This document shows positions 53,928 to 63,983 of a stretch of 64,000 nt of DNA, piece by piece. The translations under genes were made by a program, and so were the position numbers. Each line of letters begins with the position of its first letter. Position 1 is the stretch's first letter. Origin of the DNA: Mesorhizobium_K quangtriensis (GTDB taxonomy: Bacteria > Pseudomonadota > Alphaproteobacteria > Rhizobiales > Rhizobiaceae). The notes beneath the pieces were generated by a model. It was not told where the DNA came from, made no database searches, and saw only the letters and a program-made list of their open reading frames with translations. The stretch covers positions 62,001 to 126,000 of the forward strand of contig NZ_JBEBMF010000003.1 in assembly GCF_040081925.1 (NCBI RefSeq), given 5' to 3'.

Positions 53928-53954
53928 CCATATTAGCCAGATTGGCTAATATGG
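53928..53954. promoter_or_regulatory. Operator palindrome of phd-doc
   Basis: CCATATTAGCCA-GAT-TGGCTAATATGG, a perfect inverted repeat with 12-base arms, directly upstream of the antitoxin start. Phd-type proteins bind such palindromes, with affinity set by the toxin-antitoxin ratio. AT-rich sequence inside the arms can double as the -10 region. Confidence 0.85.
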
Positions 53955-53960
53955 AAAAGC

Positions 53961-54359
53961 CTACACCTCGGCCAGCAAATCTCGTCCAACCTCCAGTACA
54001 TCGGCGAGGATCGGCAGCGTTTCCATTTCGGCAAGGGTGAAGAACGCGGCCTCGGCGGCGTCGTCATTGGCGACGGGCTCGCCGCCGACGTGATGGCCGA
54101 AGAAGACCTGCAGGTCATAGTCGAACTCATCACCCACAGCCCGAACCAGCACGAGCGGAGACAGCGCGCCGACGTAAAGGCCGGTTTCCTCGGCCAGTTC
54201 GCGCCTTGCGGCGTCTTCCAGCGTCTCGCCGGCCTCCACGCGCCCTCCCGGGAAGGCGTAGAACCCGAAGGAAGGCGGCCTGCCGCGCCGGACGAGCAGC
54301 AGACGGTGCTCGCGTCGTATGGCGACGGAAACGGCGGGGAGGACCGGTTTCATGCGCAT
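53961..54359 (-). CDS. NUDIX hydrolase
   Basis: A 132-residue pyrophosphohydrolase with a complete Nudix box, GGRVEAGETLEDAARRELAE followed by ETG (about residues 38-60). It hydrolyses a nucleoside diphosphate linked to another group; the exact substrate (ADP-ribose, oxidised dNTP or NADH) is not readable. Starts at 54359 or 54353 are both possible. It is divergent from the SRAP gene. Confidence 0.88.
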   Translation of the reverse strand: MRMKPVLPAVSVAIRREHRLLLVRRGRPPSFGFYAFPGGRVEAGETLEDAARRELAEETGLYVGALSPLVLVRAVGDEFDYDLQVFFGHHVGGEPVANDDAAEAAFFTLAEMETLPILADVLEVGRDLLAEV

Positions 54360-54440
54360 TGATCGTTATCCACCGCCCATCCTTGCCGGTTTTGCGTCGA
54401 ACCGCCACTTTGTGAATCCGATTCGACGGCAGCAAGCAAA

Positions 54441-55214
54441 ATGTGCGGACGCTTTTCGCTGACGGCCAGTCCAGAGGAACTGGCGGAGTCCTTCGCGCTG
54501 CTCGGCGTGGAGGACTTTCCGGCGCGCTACAACATCGCGCCGACGCAGCCAATCCTGCTAGTCATCGCGGGACGTGGGCGCGAGCCCGGCTCCAATCTGC
54601 CGGACAGGCGGGCCATGCTGGCGCGCTGGGGGCTCACACCCGCCTGGGCGAAGAACCTGGAAGACATGCCGCTCAACATCAATGCCCGCTCCGAGACTGC
54701 GGCGGAAAAGGCGTCGTTCAAGGCGGCGATGCGCCACCGGCGCGTGTTGGTGCCGGCCTCGGGTTTCTACGAGTGGCGTCGCGACGGCGTCGGCAAGCGC
54801 GCGCAGCCCTATTGGGTGCGCCCACGCCATTGCGGCATCGTCGCCTTCGGCGGACTCTTGGAAACCTATGCAGAGCCCGGCGGCTCGGAGATCGATACCG
54901 CCGCGATCCTGACCACGGCGGCGAGCCGCGACATCGCGCATATCCACGACCGCATGCCCGTCGTGATTCAGCCGCAGGATTTCGACCAGTGGCTCGATTG
55001 CCGGACGCAGGAGCCGCGCGACGTGGCGCATTTGATGCGGTCGCCGGAGGAGGGATTCTTCGAGGCGATCCCGGTGTCCGACAAGGTGAACAATGCGGCC
55101 AACGCCGGGCCCGATTTGCAGGAGAGGGCCGAACTGGACCAGCCGGCGGCTCCACAGAGGCCACTGCCAGAAAAGCAAAAGCCCGGCGATGCCGGACAGC
55201 TTACGCTTTTCTAG
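54441..55214 (+). CDS. SOS response-associated peptidase (SRAP, YedK/HMCES)
   Basis: A 257-residue SRAP protein. Cys2 (MCGRFS), which forms a thiazolidine crosslink with abasic sites in single-stranded DNA, Asn in PLNINARSE, Glu in SGFYEWRRDG and His in AHIHDRMPV are all present. It shields abasic sites during replication. The Pro/Glu-rich tail after residue 220 is variable. No SOS box was found in the 80 bases upstream. Confidence 0.93.
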   Translation: MCGRFSLTASPEELAESFALLGVEDFPARYNIAPTQPILLVIAGRGREPGSNLPDRRAMLARWGLTPAWAKNLEDMPLNINARSETAAEKASFKAAMRHRRVLVPASGFYEWRRDGVGKRAQPYWVRPRHCGIVAFGGLLETYAEPGGSEIDTAAILTTAASRDIAHIHDRMPVVIQPQDFDQWLDCRTQEPRDVAHLMRSPEEGFFEAIPVSDKVNNAANAGPDLQERAELDQPAAPQRPLPEKQKPGDAGQLTLF

Positions 55215-55279
55215 CGTCAGTCGGTGCAGTGATCGGCCAAGTGCGCGGCGGAGTCAGCCAACGCGGCGCCGTCACCCTT

Positions 55280-55423
55280 TCAGGCAGGCTTGGCAGCCTT
55301 CTTCTTCGGCGCGCAGATCAGCGCGGCGACGACTGCGGCCGGGCCGATGGCGCGATACTGGTTCGCGAGAGCCGGGGTCGCCTTGGCAGGCGCTTTTACG
55401 GCTTCGCTCTTCTTCGGTAACAT
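55280..55423 (-). CDS. Small basic hypothetical protein (47 aa)
   Basis: A 47-residue open frame with a good ribosome site (GGAAGAGAGAAG) before ATG 55423. It is Lys/Ala/Pro-rich with a short hydrophobic core (IGPAAVVAALICAP) and a basic end KKKAAKPA. No family is recognised. It could be a small membrane or nucleic-acid-binding protein. Only the ribosome site and composition support it. Confidence 0.45.
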   Translation of the reverse strand: MLPKKSEAVKAPAKATPALANQYRAIGPAAVVAALICAPKKKAAKPA

Positions 55424-55859
55424 TTCTTCTCTCTTCCCTGAGGTCATGATCGTTGCTTGCGAGCTTTGCAGATGGTGTCCGAATGGGACCAAATCGTGAC
55501 CCTCTGCGCGATTTCCCGCCTTCTCCCTAAAGTGATGTCCGGACATATTTAATAGAATCTTACTTGTCCGGCTTTTCCCAGCGCTTCGCATTTACACTGA
55601 GTCCAAACTGCAACACCGTAGTAAAAGCGTCATGTATCCGCCTTTTGCCGCAAGTGTTGCCGCGCGGTTACAAATTGGAAGCCTTTTGAGCGGGTTACGC
55701 TTGACGGGAAGCCCGCCTCGGCGGCATAAGCGCAGCCATGAAAACGTCTTTTGCCATTTGCGGCATTTGCATTATTGGCTAGCGCCAGCGCTGGTCCGGA
55801 CGTTTTCGCCTTCTTCAAAGAGATGAAAAAACGCCCTGGCCGGCAGGCAGGGGTGGAAT
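55424..55859. other. 436-bp region without a convincing gene
   Basis: It is less GC-rich than its surroundings. A TGTCCGGACA palindrome near 55540 is followed by TTTAATAGAATCTTACTTGTCCGG, which may hold a promoter and paired sites. A short frame from ATG 55738 ends after 14 codons; a one-base shift would continue as a signal-peptide-like segment. The cysS leader lies at the right end. Confidence 0.4.
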
Positions 55860-57292
<1,433 letters not shown>

Positions 57293-57296
<4 letters not shown>

Positions 57297-57676
57297 TCGA
57301 CCATACAGGCTGTTTTGTATCGGACTGGGAAAAGTCGAAGGCGTTCTATGACGCCGCGCTGGGGGCGCTCGGCGCGACGCTGATGATGACAGTGCCGAAG
57401 GAGTTTACAAGCGGCCAGAACGTAGGTGGCTATGGCCGCGAGAAGCCGGTCTGGTGGCTGCGCGAAGGCGGCGAGCCGGGTCCCGGCCGGCATATCGCCT
57501 TTACGGCCAATAACCGCGCAGAAGTCGACGCTTTCTACACCGCGGCGATGGGCGCGGGTGACCGCGACAACGGCAAGCCGGGCCTGCGCCCTCACTACCA
57601 TCCCGACTATTACGGAGCCTTCGTGCTTGATCCCGACGGCAACAATGTCGAAGCGGTCTGCCACAAGCCTGAGTAA
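57293..57676 (+). CDS. VOC-family (glyoxalase-like) protein
   Basis: A 127-residue vicinal-oxygen-chelate protein: a start IDHTGCFVSDWEKSKAFYD with metal-ligand His, and a C-terminal GAFVLDPDGNNVEAVCH with a Glu ligand. The family includes dioxygenases, lyases and drug-binding proteins, and the reaction is unknown. The GTG start overlaps the cysS stop (GTGA), so it is co-translated with cysS. Confidence 0.87.
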
Positions 57677-57726
57677 GGAAAACCAATGGGTTACGGCCGG
57701 ACGGTGACTCAGTTCGGGAGGGCGCG

Positions 57727-58239
57727 ATGAGCCTCGATAACAGGCCCGTCTATGCCGGCGGGTGCCAGTGCGGCGCGGTGCGCTTCCATGTGGAGGGCGC
57801 GCTCGGTACCGCCTCCATCTGCCACTGCCGCATGTGCCAGAAGGCGTTCGGGGCGTTCTACGCGCCGCTGGTGACAGCTCCTGAAGGCGGCCTGCGCTGG
57901 ACACGCGGCGAGCCGAAACGGTACCAGTCGTCCACCCACGTCAAGCGCGGCTTCTGCGCCGAATGCGGCACACCGTTGACCTATGAGGGGCCGGACGGGG
58001 TGGCGCTGGCGATCGGCGCGTTTGACGCGCCGGAAGAGGTTACGCCGACCATCCAGTTCGGCGTTGAGGCAAAGTTGCCCTATGTCGACACGCTGCCGGC
58101 GCTGCCCGCCCGCGACACGATGGACGACCTCGACGATGCGCCGTTCCTGGTCGATCTCGTCTCGTATCAGCACCCGGACTACGACACCGAAGAATGGCCG
58201 CCGGCGGACGGAACGACGGGCGGCGAGGACAAGCCATGA
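57727..58239 (+). CDS. GFA-family (CENP-V/GFA domain) zinc protein
   Basis: A 170-residue protein of the glutathione-dependent formaldehyde-activating family. Zinc ligands are CQCGAVR (about residues 14-20), CHCRMCQ (about 38-44) and CAECGTPL (about 77-84). The family binds S-hydroxymethylglutathione in some species, but many members have other or unknown roles. Its stop overlaps the next start (ATGA). Confidence 0.9.
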   Translation: MSLDNRPVYAGGCQCGAVRFHVEGALGTASICHCRMCQKAFGAFYAPLVTAPEGGLRWTRGEPKRYQSSTHVKRGFCAECGTPLTYEGPDGVALAIGAFDAPEEVTPTIQFGVEAKLPYVDTLPALPARDTMDDLDDAPFLVDLVSYQHPDYDTEEWPPADGTTGGEDKP

Positions 58240-59195
58240 GCGAATTGAGAAGCTGGTATCCCGAGATCGAGCCGTTCGACAGCGGCATGCTGGATGTCGG
58301 CGATGGCCACACGATCTACTGGGAACGCGTCGGCACGAAGGGCGCGAAACCTGCCGTGTTTTTGCACGGCGGGCCGGGCGGCGGCATCTCGCCCAAACAG
58401 CGGCGGGTTTTCGACCCGAAGCTTTATGACGTGATCCTGTTCGACCAGCGCGGCTGCGGACGGTCCACGCCCCATGCCAATCTCGACGCGAACACGACCT
58501 GGCATCTGGTCGCCGACATCGAGAGGCTGCGCGAGATGGCGGGCTTCGAGAGGTGGCAGGTGTTCGGCGGTTCGTGGGGCTCGACGCTGGCTCTGGCCTA
58601 CGCCGAGACGCATCCGGAGCGCGTCAGCGAACTGATCCTGCGCGGCATCTATACGCTCACGAAAGCCGAACTCGACTGGTACTATCAATTCGGCGTCTCC
58701 GAGATGTTTCCCGACAAGTGGGAGCGCTTCCAGGCGCCGATCCCCGAGGCCGAGCGCGGCGCCATGATGGCCGCCTACCGCAAGCGGCTGACCGGTGACG
58801 ACCGCAAGGCGCAGATCGAGGCGGCGCGCGCCTGGAGCCTCTGGGAAGGCGAGACGATCACGCTGCTGCCCGAGCCGGAAACGTCAGGCAAATTCGGCGA
58901 AGACGACTTTGCGCTAGCTTTCGCGCGCATCGAGAACCATTACTTCGTCCATGCCGGCTGGCTGGAGGAGGGGCAGCTAATTCGCGATGCCCACAAGCTC
59001 AAGGGCATTCCGGGCGTCATCGTGCACGGTCGCTACGACATGCCATGCCCTGCGAAATACGCATGGCAGCTGCACAAGGCATGGCCGGACGCGGATTTCC
59101 ACCTGATCGAGGGAGCCGGGCATGCTTTCTCGGAGCCGGGGATCCTGGACCAGTTGATCCGCGCGACAGACAGGTTTGCGGGGAAGAGTTCGTGA
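58236..59195 (+). CDS. pip: Proline iminopeptidase
   Basis: A 319-residue alpha/beta hydrolase of peptidase family S33. The oxyanion motif is HGGPGGGISP (about residues 43-52), the nucleophile GGSWGSTLAL (Ser about 114), with Asp in HGRYDMPCP and His in EGAGHAFSEPG. It removes N-terminal proline from peptides in the cytoplasm. Overlaps at both ends (ATGA with GFA, GTGA with cimA) place it in a coupled operon. Confidence 0.94.
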   Translation: MSELRSWYPEIEPFDSGMLDVGDGHTIYWERVGTKGAKPAVFLHGGPGGGISPKQRRVFDPKLYDVILFDQRGCGRSTPHANLDANTTWHLVADIERLREMAGFERWQVFGGSWGSTLALAYAETHPERVSELILRGIYTLTKAELDWYYQFGVSEMFPDKWERFQAPIPEAERGAMMAAYRKRLTGDDRKAQIEAARAWSLWEGETITLLPEPETSGKFGEDDFALAFARIENHYFVHAGWLEEGQLIRDAHKLKGIPGVIVHGRYDMPCPAKYAWQLHKAWPDADFHLIEGAGHAFSEPGILDQLIRATDRFAGKSS

Positions 59196-60808
59196 CCAGA
59201 CAACGCCTCTACCTCTTCGACACGACGCTGCGCGACGGCCAGCAGACGCCGGGCATCGACTTCTCGGTCGAGGACAAGATCGCCATCGCCAACATGCTGG
59301 ATGCGTTCGGCATCGACTATGTCGAGGGCGGCTATCCGGGCGCGAACCCGACCGACACGGCGTTCTTCCAGCAGAAGCGGACAGAGCGGGCAAAGTTCGT
59401 CGCCTTCGGCATGACCAAGCGCGCAGGCGTCTCAGCGTCGAACGATCCCGGGCTTGCGGCACTCGTGCAGGCCAGGTCCGACGCGATCTGCTTCGTGGCG
59501 AAAAGCTGGGACTACCATGTGCGCGTGGCGCTTGGCTGCACCAACGAGGAGAATCTAGACGCCATCCGTGCCTCCGTCGAAGCGGCGACAGCGGCCGGCA
59601 AGGAAGCGATGGTCGATTGCGAGCACTTCTTCGACGGCTACAAGGCGAACCCGGAATACGCGCTGGCCTGCGCGAAGACTGCCTACGATGCCGGCGCGCG
59701 CTGGGTGGTGCTGTGCGACACCAATGGCGGCACGCAGCCCTCCGAGGTGCGCGCCATCGTCGCTGCTGCGATCGCGGCGGGCATTCCGGGCGAAAATCTC
59801 GGCATCCACGCGCATGACGATACGGGGCAGGCGGTCGCCAATTCGCTCGCCGCGATCGAGGCCGGCGTCCGGCAGGTGCAGGGCACGCTGAACGGAATCG
59901 GCGAGCGCTGCGGCAATGCCAACCTGATCTCGATCATCCCGACGCTGGTGCTGAAGCCGGCCTTCGCCGCGCGCTTCGTAACCGGAATATCGGAAGAGGC
60001 GCTTGCCGGCATCTCGCGCCTGTCGCGCAATTTCGACGAATTGCTCAACCGCGCGCCCGAACCGCAGGCGCCCTATGTCGGTCAGTCTGCCTTCGCGACC
60101 AAGGCGGGCATCCACGCTTCGGCGATCGTCAAGGAGCCGAAGACTTACGAACACGTGCCGCCGGAATCGGTAGGCAACCGCCGCCGCGTCATGGTGTCGG
60201 ACCAGGGCGGCAAGGCCAACTTCATCACCGAACTGAAGCGGCGCGGCATCGACGTGCCCAAGGACGACATGCGGCTCGATACGCTGATCGCGATCGTCAA
60301 GGAGCGCGAGGCGCAAGGCTATGCCTATGAAGGCGCGGATGCGAGCTTCGAGCTTCTGGCGCGCCGGACGCTGCATACGGTGCCGGAGTTCTTCAACGTC
60401 ACCTCGTTCCGCTGCATGGTCGAGCGTCGCTTCGACGCGATCGGCAATCTCAAGACCGTGTCGGAAGCGATCGTGAAAGTGGAGATCGACGGCGAGGAAC
60501 GTATGTCGGTCGCCGAAGGTCACGGGCCCGTCAACGCTCTCGACTTGGCGCTGCGCAAGGACCTCGGAAAGTATCAGAGCGAGATCGAAGACCTCGAACT
60601 GGCCGACTTCAAGGTGCGTATCCTCAATGGCGGCACCGAGGCGATAACCCGCGTGCTGATCGAATCGCGCGATGGAACCGGCGCCCGCTGGTGGACGGTC
60701 GGCGTCTCCGAGAACATCATAGACGCCTCGTTCCAGGCGCTGATGGATTCCATTGTCTACAAGCTGATGAAGAACCGCGAGATGGCCGGGCTGGTGGCGG
60801 CAGAGTAG
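59192..60808 (+). CDS. cimA: (R)-citramalate synthase
   Basis: A 538-residue enzyme of the isopropylmalate/citramalate synthase family: LFDTTLRDGQQTPGIDFS at the start (Arg and Asp bind pyruvate and metal), HAHDDTGQAVANS in the TIM barrel and a C-terminal LeuA-dimer regulatory domain (about residues 400-520). The length and ERAKFVAFGMTKR segment match the CimA type, which condenses pyruvate with acetyl-CoA to start threonine-independent isoleucine synthesis. The GTG start overlaps the pip stop. Confidence 0.9.
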   Translation: MTRQRLYLFDTTLRDGQQTPGIDFSVEDKIAIANMLDAFGIDYVEGGYPGANPTDTAFFQQKRTERAKFVAFGMTKRAGVSASNDPGLAALVQARSDAICFVAKSWDYHVRVALGCTNEENLDAIRASVEAATAAGKEAMVDCEHFFDGYKANPEYALACAKTAYDAGARWVVLCDTNGGTQPSEVRAIVAAAIAAGIPGENLGIHAHDDTGQAVANSLAAIEAGVRQVQGTLNGIGERCGNANLISIIPTLVLKPAFAARFVTGISEEALAGISRLSRNFDELLNRAPEPQAPYVGQSAFATKAGIHASAIVKEPKTYEHVPPESVGNRRRVMVSDQGGKANFITELKRRGIDVPKDDMRLDTLIAIVKEREAQGYAYEGADASFELLARRTLHTVPEFFNVTSFRCMVERRFDAIGNLKTVSEAIVKVEIDGEERMSVAEGHGPVNALDLALRKDLGKYQSEIEDLELADFKVRILNGGTEAITRVLIESRDGTGARWWTVGVSENIIDASFQALMDSIVYKLMKNREMAGLVAAE

Positions 60809-60831
60809 AATCCTGCCGCTGTATCACCTGC

Positions 60832-60863
60832 TGATCCATCAACGGGAAGCGATTGATCCATCA
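60832..60863. promoter_or_regulatory. Direct repeats upstream of rarD
   Basis: TGATCCATCA occurs at 60832-60841 and again at 60854-60863, starts 22 bases apart, that is two helical turns, in the 100-base gap between cimA and rarD. The arrangement suits a dimeric regulator, but none is identified. Confidence 0.35.
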
Positions 60864-60909
60864 GAAGATTTCGATGGTCATTGCCCGCTGACAGCACCAT
60901 ATCGGCGCG

Positions 60910-61845
60910 ATGAGCGCCGATGCAGCCCCCACGAGCCCGACGGCGGCGGAAGCCGACAGGCAGGCGAGGCGCGGCTTTCTGTTCGCGGCAAGCGCATTCG
61001 GCCTCTGGGGCTTCCTCCCCGTTTTCCTGAAGCTGGTCAGCCATATTCCTGCTGTAGAGGTGGTTGCGCACCGTATCCTATGGTCGATTCCGATCGCCGG
61101 TGCGGTGCTGCTGGCTCTCGGCCGCACCGCCGACATCAAGGTTGCGCTACGCTCGCCACGAACGCTGGGTATGGCGGCGCTTACGGCGGCGCTGATCTCG
61201 GTCAACTGGGGCATCTATGTCTGGGCGATCGCGGTGGATCGCACGGTCGAAGCCGCGCTGGGCTACTACATCAATCCACTGATGTCGGTGGCGCTGGGCG
61301 CGATCGTCCTCAAGGAGAGGCTCAGTCGGCCTCAGGTCGCCGCAATCGGCCTTGCCACGATCGCGGTGCTGGTCCTGACAGTGGAGGCTGGAGGGCTGCC
61401 ATGGATCTCGCTCGCGCTGGCGTCGTCCTTTGCGGTTTACGGCTTCTTGCGCAAGACGCTGCCAATAGGACCAAGCCAGGGCTTCTTCCTTGAAATCCTG
61501 ATCCTCAGCGTCCCGTCGCTCGCCTATGTTCTGTGGCTTGCCATGCGGGGAGAGGGGCATTTTACGCCATCCGAGCCCGGAAACATGCTGCTCCTCATCC
61601 TTTGCGGCCCGGCGACCGCCGTGCCGCTCATGCTCTACGGCTTCGGCGCCAAGCTTTTGCGCATAACGACCATTGGCCTCATGCAATACACCGCCCCCAC
61701 CATGGTCTTCCTGATCGCTGTCTTCATCTTCCACGAGCCGTTCAGCACCTGGAAGCTGGTGGCCTTCGTGCTGATCTGGATCGCTTTGGCGGTCTATTCC
61801 TGGTCGATGTTCTCCCGCAGAGCCGGATCGGTAAAATCCACCTGA
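60910..61845 (+). CDS. rarD: EamA-family transporter RarD
   Basis: A 311-residue inner-membrane protein of the drug/metabolite transporter superfamily with ten hydrophobic helices in two EamA repeats. The start FLFAASAFGLWGFLPVFLK and VNWGIYVWAI and LGYYINPLMSV segments are characteristic of RarD. The transported compound is unknown despite the chloramphenicol link of the original name. Confidence 0.9.
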   Translation: MSADAAPTSPTAAEADRQARRGFLFAASAFGLWGFLPVFLKLVSHIPAVEVVAHRILWSIPIAGAVLLALGRTADIKVALRSPRTLGMAALTAALISVNWGIYVWAIAVDRTVEAALGYYINPLMSVALGAIVLKERLSRPQVAAIGLATIAVLVLTVEAGGLPWISLALASSFAVYGFLRKTLPIGPSQGFFLEILILSVPSLAYVLWLAMRGEGHFTPSEPGNMLLLILCGPATAVPLMLYGFGAKLLRITTIGLMQYTAPTMVFLIAVFIFHEPFSTWKLVAFVLIWIALAVYSWSMFSRRAGSVKST

Positions 61846-61913
61846 AAAGCGGAATGAAATCTCCTTCGATATGCGCTATCGTGGAGACTGGCGGGCTTCC
61901 AGGAGGCTTCTTT

Positions 61914-62462
61914 ATGCGTGGTCGTATCAAGATACTGATGACATCCGCGGTTCTGGTTCTGCCGCTATTTGTGGCGCCAGCGTTCGCTGCCGGTGGTGGC
62001 GGTGGGGGTGGCAGCGACGGCGGCAGTGACAACACAAGCTGCCCCAAGGGCAAGGTCTACGACAAGAAGTCGAAGAAATGCAAAGATGCCCAACGCGGCG
62101 CGGTCGATGACGACAGCCTGTACGAATATGGGCGCCTGCTCGCCGAGCGGGGTCGCTACAACGAGGCTATCTCCATTCTTAGCCTTGCAGCCGACAAGAC
62201 CGACCCGCGCATTCTGAACTATCTCGGCTATTCGCACCGCAAGGCCGGCCGCGTGGTCGTTGCCCTCGGCTACTACCATGAAGCGCTGAGGAACAATCCT
62301 GACTACACGCTGGTGCGCGAATATCTCGGCGAGGCCTACCTACAGCAGGGCGACCTCAAGTCGGCGCGCGGGCAACTTGCCGAGATCGAGAAGCGCTGCG
62401 GCAAGGGCTGCCGCGAATATGTCCTTCTCGCCGACCAGATCGACGCCTACCTGAATGGCTGA
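61914..62462 (+). CDS. Exported TPR protein
   Basis: A 182-residue protein with a signal peptide (residues 1-24, ending APAFAAG), a Gly-rich stretch (GGGGGGGSDGG), a cysteine pair in SCPKGKVYDKKSKKCKD, then two to three tetratricopeptide repeats (about 65-150) and a second Cys pair KRCGKGC. ATG 61914 follows a perfect AGGAGG. It is probably a periplasmic scaffold; the partner is unknown. Confidence 0.88.
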   Translation: MRGRIKILMTSAVLVLPLFVAPAFAAGGGGGGGSDGGSDNTSCPKGKVYDKKSKKCKDAQRGAVDDDSLYEYGRLLAERGRYNEAISILSLAADKTDPRILNYLGYSHRKAGRVVVALGYYHEALRNNPDYTLVREYLGEAYLQQGDLKSARGQLAEIEKRCGKGCREYVLLADQIDAYLNG

Positions 62463-62475
62463 ACGCCTCAAACGA

Positions 62476-62506
62476 AAGGGGCTGCCGAAGCAGCCCCTTG
62501 AATTTG
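62476..62506. terminator. Bidirectional terminator between TPR and CsbD genes
   Basis: Perfect 10-bp stem AAGGGGCTGC/GCAGCCCCTT with CGAA loop, 14 bases past the TPR stop and between convergent genes. The A and T stretches at both sides let it work in both directions. Confidence 0.8.
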
Positions 62507-62519
62507 CAGTGAGCTCGGG

Positions 62520-62720
62520 TCAGTGGACCCGGCCATACCAATCATCGACGTCGCGGCGTACGCGATCCTTCTCGATGCCATAGCGTTCCTGAATTTTGCC
62601 CTCAAGCTGGTCGCGTTTGCCAGCGATCTGGTCGAGATCGTCATCAGTGAGCTTGCCCCACTGTTCCTTGACCTTGCCCTTGAACTGTTTCCAGTTTCCT
62701 TCGACGCGGTTCCAATCCAT
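62520..62720 (-). CDS. CsbD-family stress protein
   Basis: A 66-residue hydrophilic protein with the CsbD pattern: MDWNRVEGNWKQFKGKVKEQ at the start and LTDDDLDQIAGKRDQL in the middle. These small proteins are induced by general stress (sigma-B in Bacillus, EcfG-type in alphaproteobacteria); their function is unknown. GAGAAGAAA precedes the ATG. Confidence 0.92.
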   Translation of the reverse strand: MDWNRVEGNWKQFKGKVKEQWGKLTDDDLDQIAGKRDQLEGKIQERYGIEKDRVRRDVDDWYGRVH

Positions 62721-62846
62721 TTTCTTCTCCTTTTTGTCATCACGAGGCTGCCAGTCGGGGCACCTCAGATATCGCCGTCGCGGCGACTGTGAGGAGAATG
62801 TGCCGGCGTCGCAAAGGTTCCATTCCCGACCGACTTGGAAGGCGCC

Positions 62847-63983
62847 TCAGTCGGCGCGACTGAGCCGTATGATCTGGCCATTGCGTGCGTCGGTCAGCAG
62901 CCAGATCGAGCCGTCCGGCGCTTCGGTCACGTCCCTGATCCTCCCGAACGCGCCGCCAAACAGGCGCTCCTCGCCCAGGATCGCGCCGTTCTCGTCGCGG
63001 TCCAGACGAGAGACGAATTGAGACTTCAGTGCGCCGACGAGCAGGTCGCCTTTCCATTCCGGGAACATGTCGCCCTTATAGACAGTAAGGCCGGACGGCG
63101 CGATTGAGGGGTCCCAGTAAAAGAGGGGTTGCTCATAGCCCGGCGCCTCGGTACCAACGCCGATCTTCTTGTTGCCATAGGTGACGCCGTAGCTGATGAC
63201 GGGCCAGCCGTAATTCCTGCCGGCCTGCGCGTGGTTGACCTCGTCGCCGCCCTTGTCGCCGTGTTCGACCGTCAGCAGGCCGCCGAGAACAGGATCCCAG
63301 GCCGCGCCCTGCGGGTTGCGATGGCCCTTTGACCAGAGTTCCGGTAACTGGCCTGCGCCGTCGGGCGAGGGATTGTCGGCGGGTATGGAACCATCGATGT
63401 TGATACGGATCACGGCTCCGGCGTGATCCTGCCTGTCTTGCGCGCGGTTCCGCTCGCCCCGGTCGCCGGTGGTCACGAACAGCGTTCCGTCTGGCGCAAA
63501 GACAAGCCGTGAGCCGAAATGGCGGGTCACGCCGGTTTTCTTTGCCATCGAAAAGATGACGTCGACTTCTTCCAGCCGCGACTGCTCGCCGTCGCGCACG
63601 AGCGTTGCGCGCGCGACGGCGGTGCCCGCTCCGCCACGACCGGGTTCGGAAAAACTGAAGAAGACAAGGTTTGAGGTCGCGAAATCTGGCGCGGCAACGA
63701 TATCCAGAAGGCCGCCTTGGCCGCGCGCGGCCACTTCGGGCACACCGGCCACCGGGGTCGAGAGCTTGCCTCTCTGCGACAGGATGCGGATCTGCCCGGT
63801 CCGCTCCGTCAGAATGGCACTGCCGTCGGGAAGGAAATCCATCCCCCAGGGATTACGCAGCCCGTTGGCGATCACCTCTGCCTCGACCGGCACGGCGTCG
63901 GTCTGGAAGCTTTGTGCGAGGGCAGGCTGAACAAAAGCGAGAGAGGCGGCGAGGAGGGCTGAGGTGGATGCAACGATTTTCAT
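62847..63983 (-). CDS. Soluble PQQ-dependent aldose sugar dehydrogenase (YliI/Asd type)
   Basis: A 378-residue exported six-bladed beta-propeller of the soluble glucose dehydrogenase family. A signal peptide (residues 1-23, ending ALAQ) precedes the start ANGLRNPWGMDFLPDG. The catalytic His is in TRHFGSRL (about residue 157) and PQQ and calcium contacts lie in GHRNPQGAAWDP and GDKGGDEVN. It oxidises aldoses in the periplasm with PQQ. The gene ends the window region on the minus strand; its upstream region is cut by the window edge. Confidence 0.92.
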   Translation of the reverse strand: MKIVASTSALLAASLAFVQPALAQSFQTDAVPVEAEVIANGLRNPWGMDFLPDGSAILTERTGQIRILSQRGKLSTPVAGVPEVAARGQGGLLDIVAAPDFATSNLVFFSFSEPGRGGAGTAVARATLVRDGEQSRLEEVDVIFSMAKKTGVTRHFGSRLVFAPDGTLFVTTGDRGERNRAQDRQDHAGAVIRINIDGSIPADNPSPDGAGQLPELWSKGHRNPQGAAWDPVLGGLLTVEHGDKGGDEVNHAQAGRNYGWPVISYGVTYGNKKIGVGTEAPGYEQPLFYWDPSIAPSGLTVYKGDMFPEWKGDLLVGALKSQFVSRLDRDENGAILGEERLFGGAFGRIRDVTEAPDGSIWLLTDARNGQIIRLSRAD

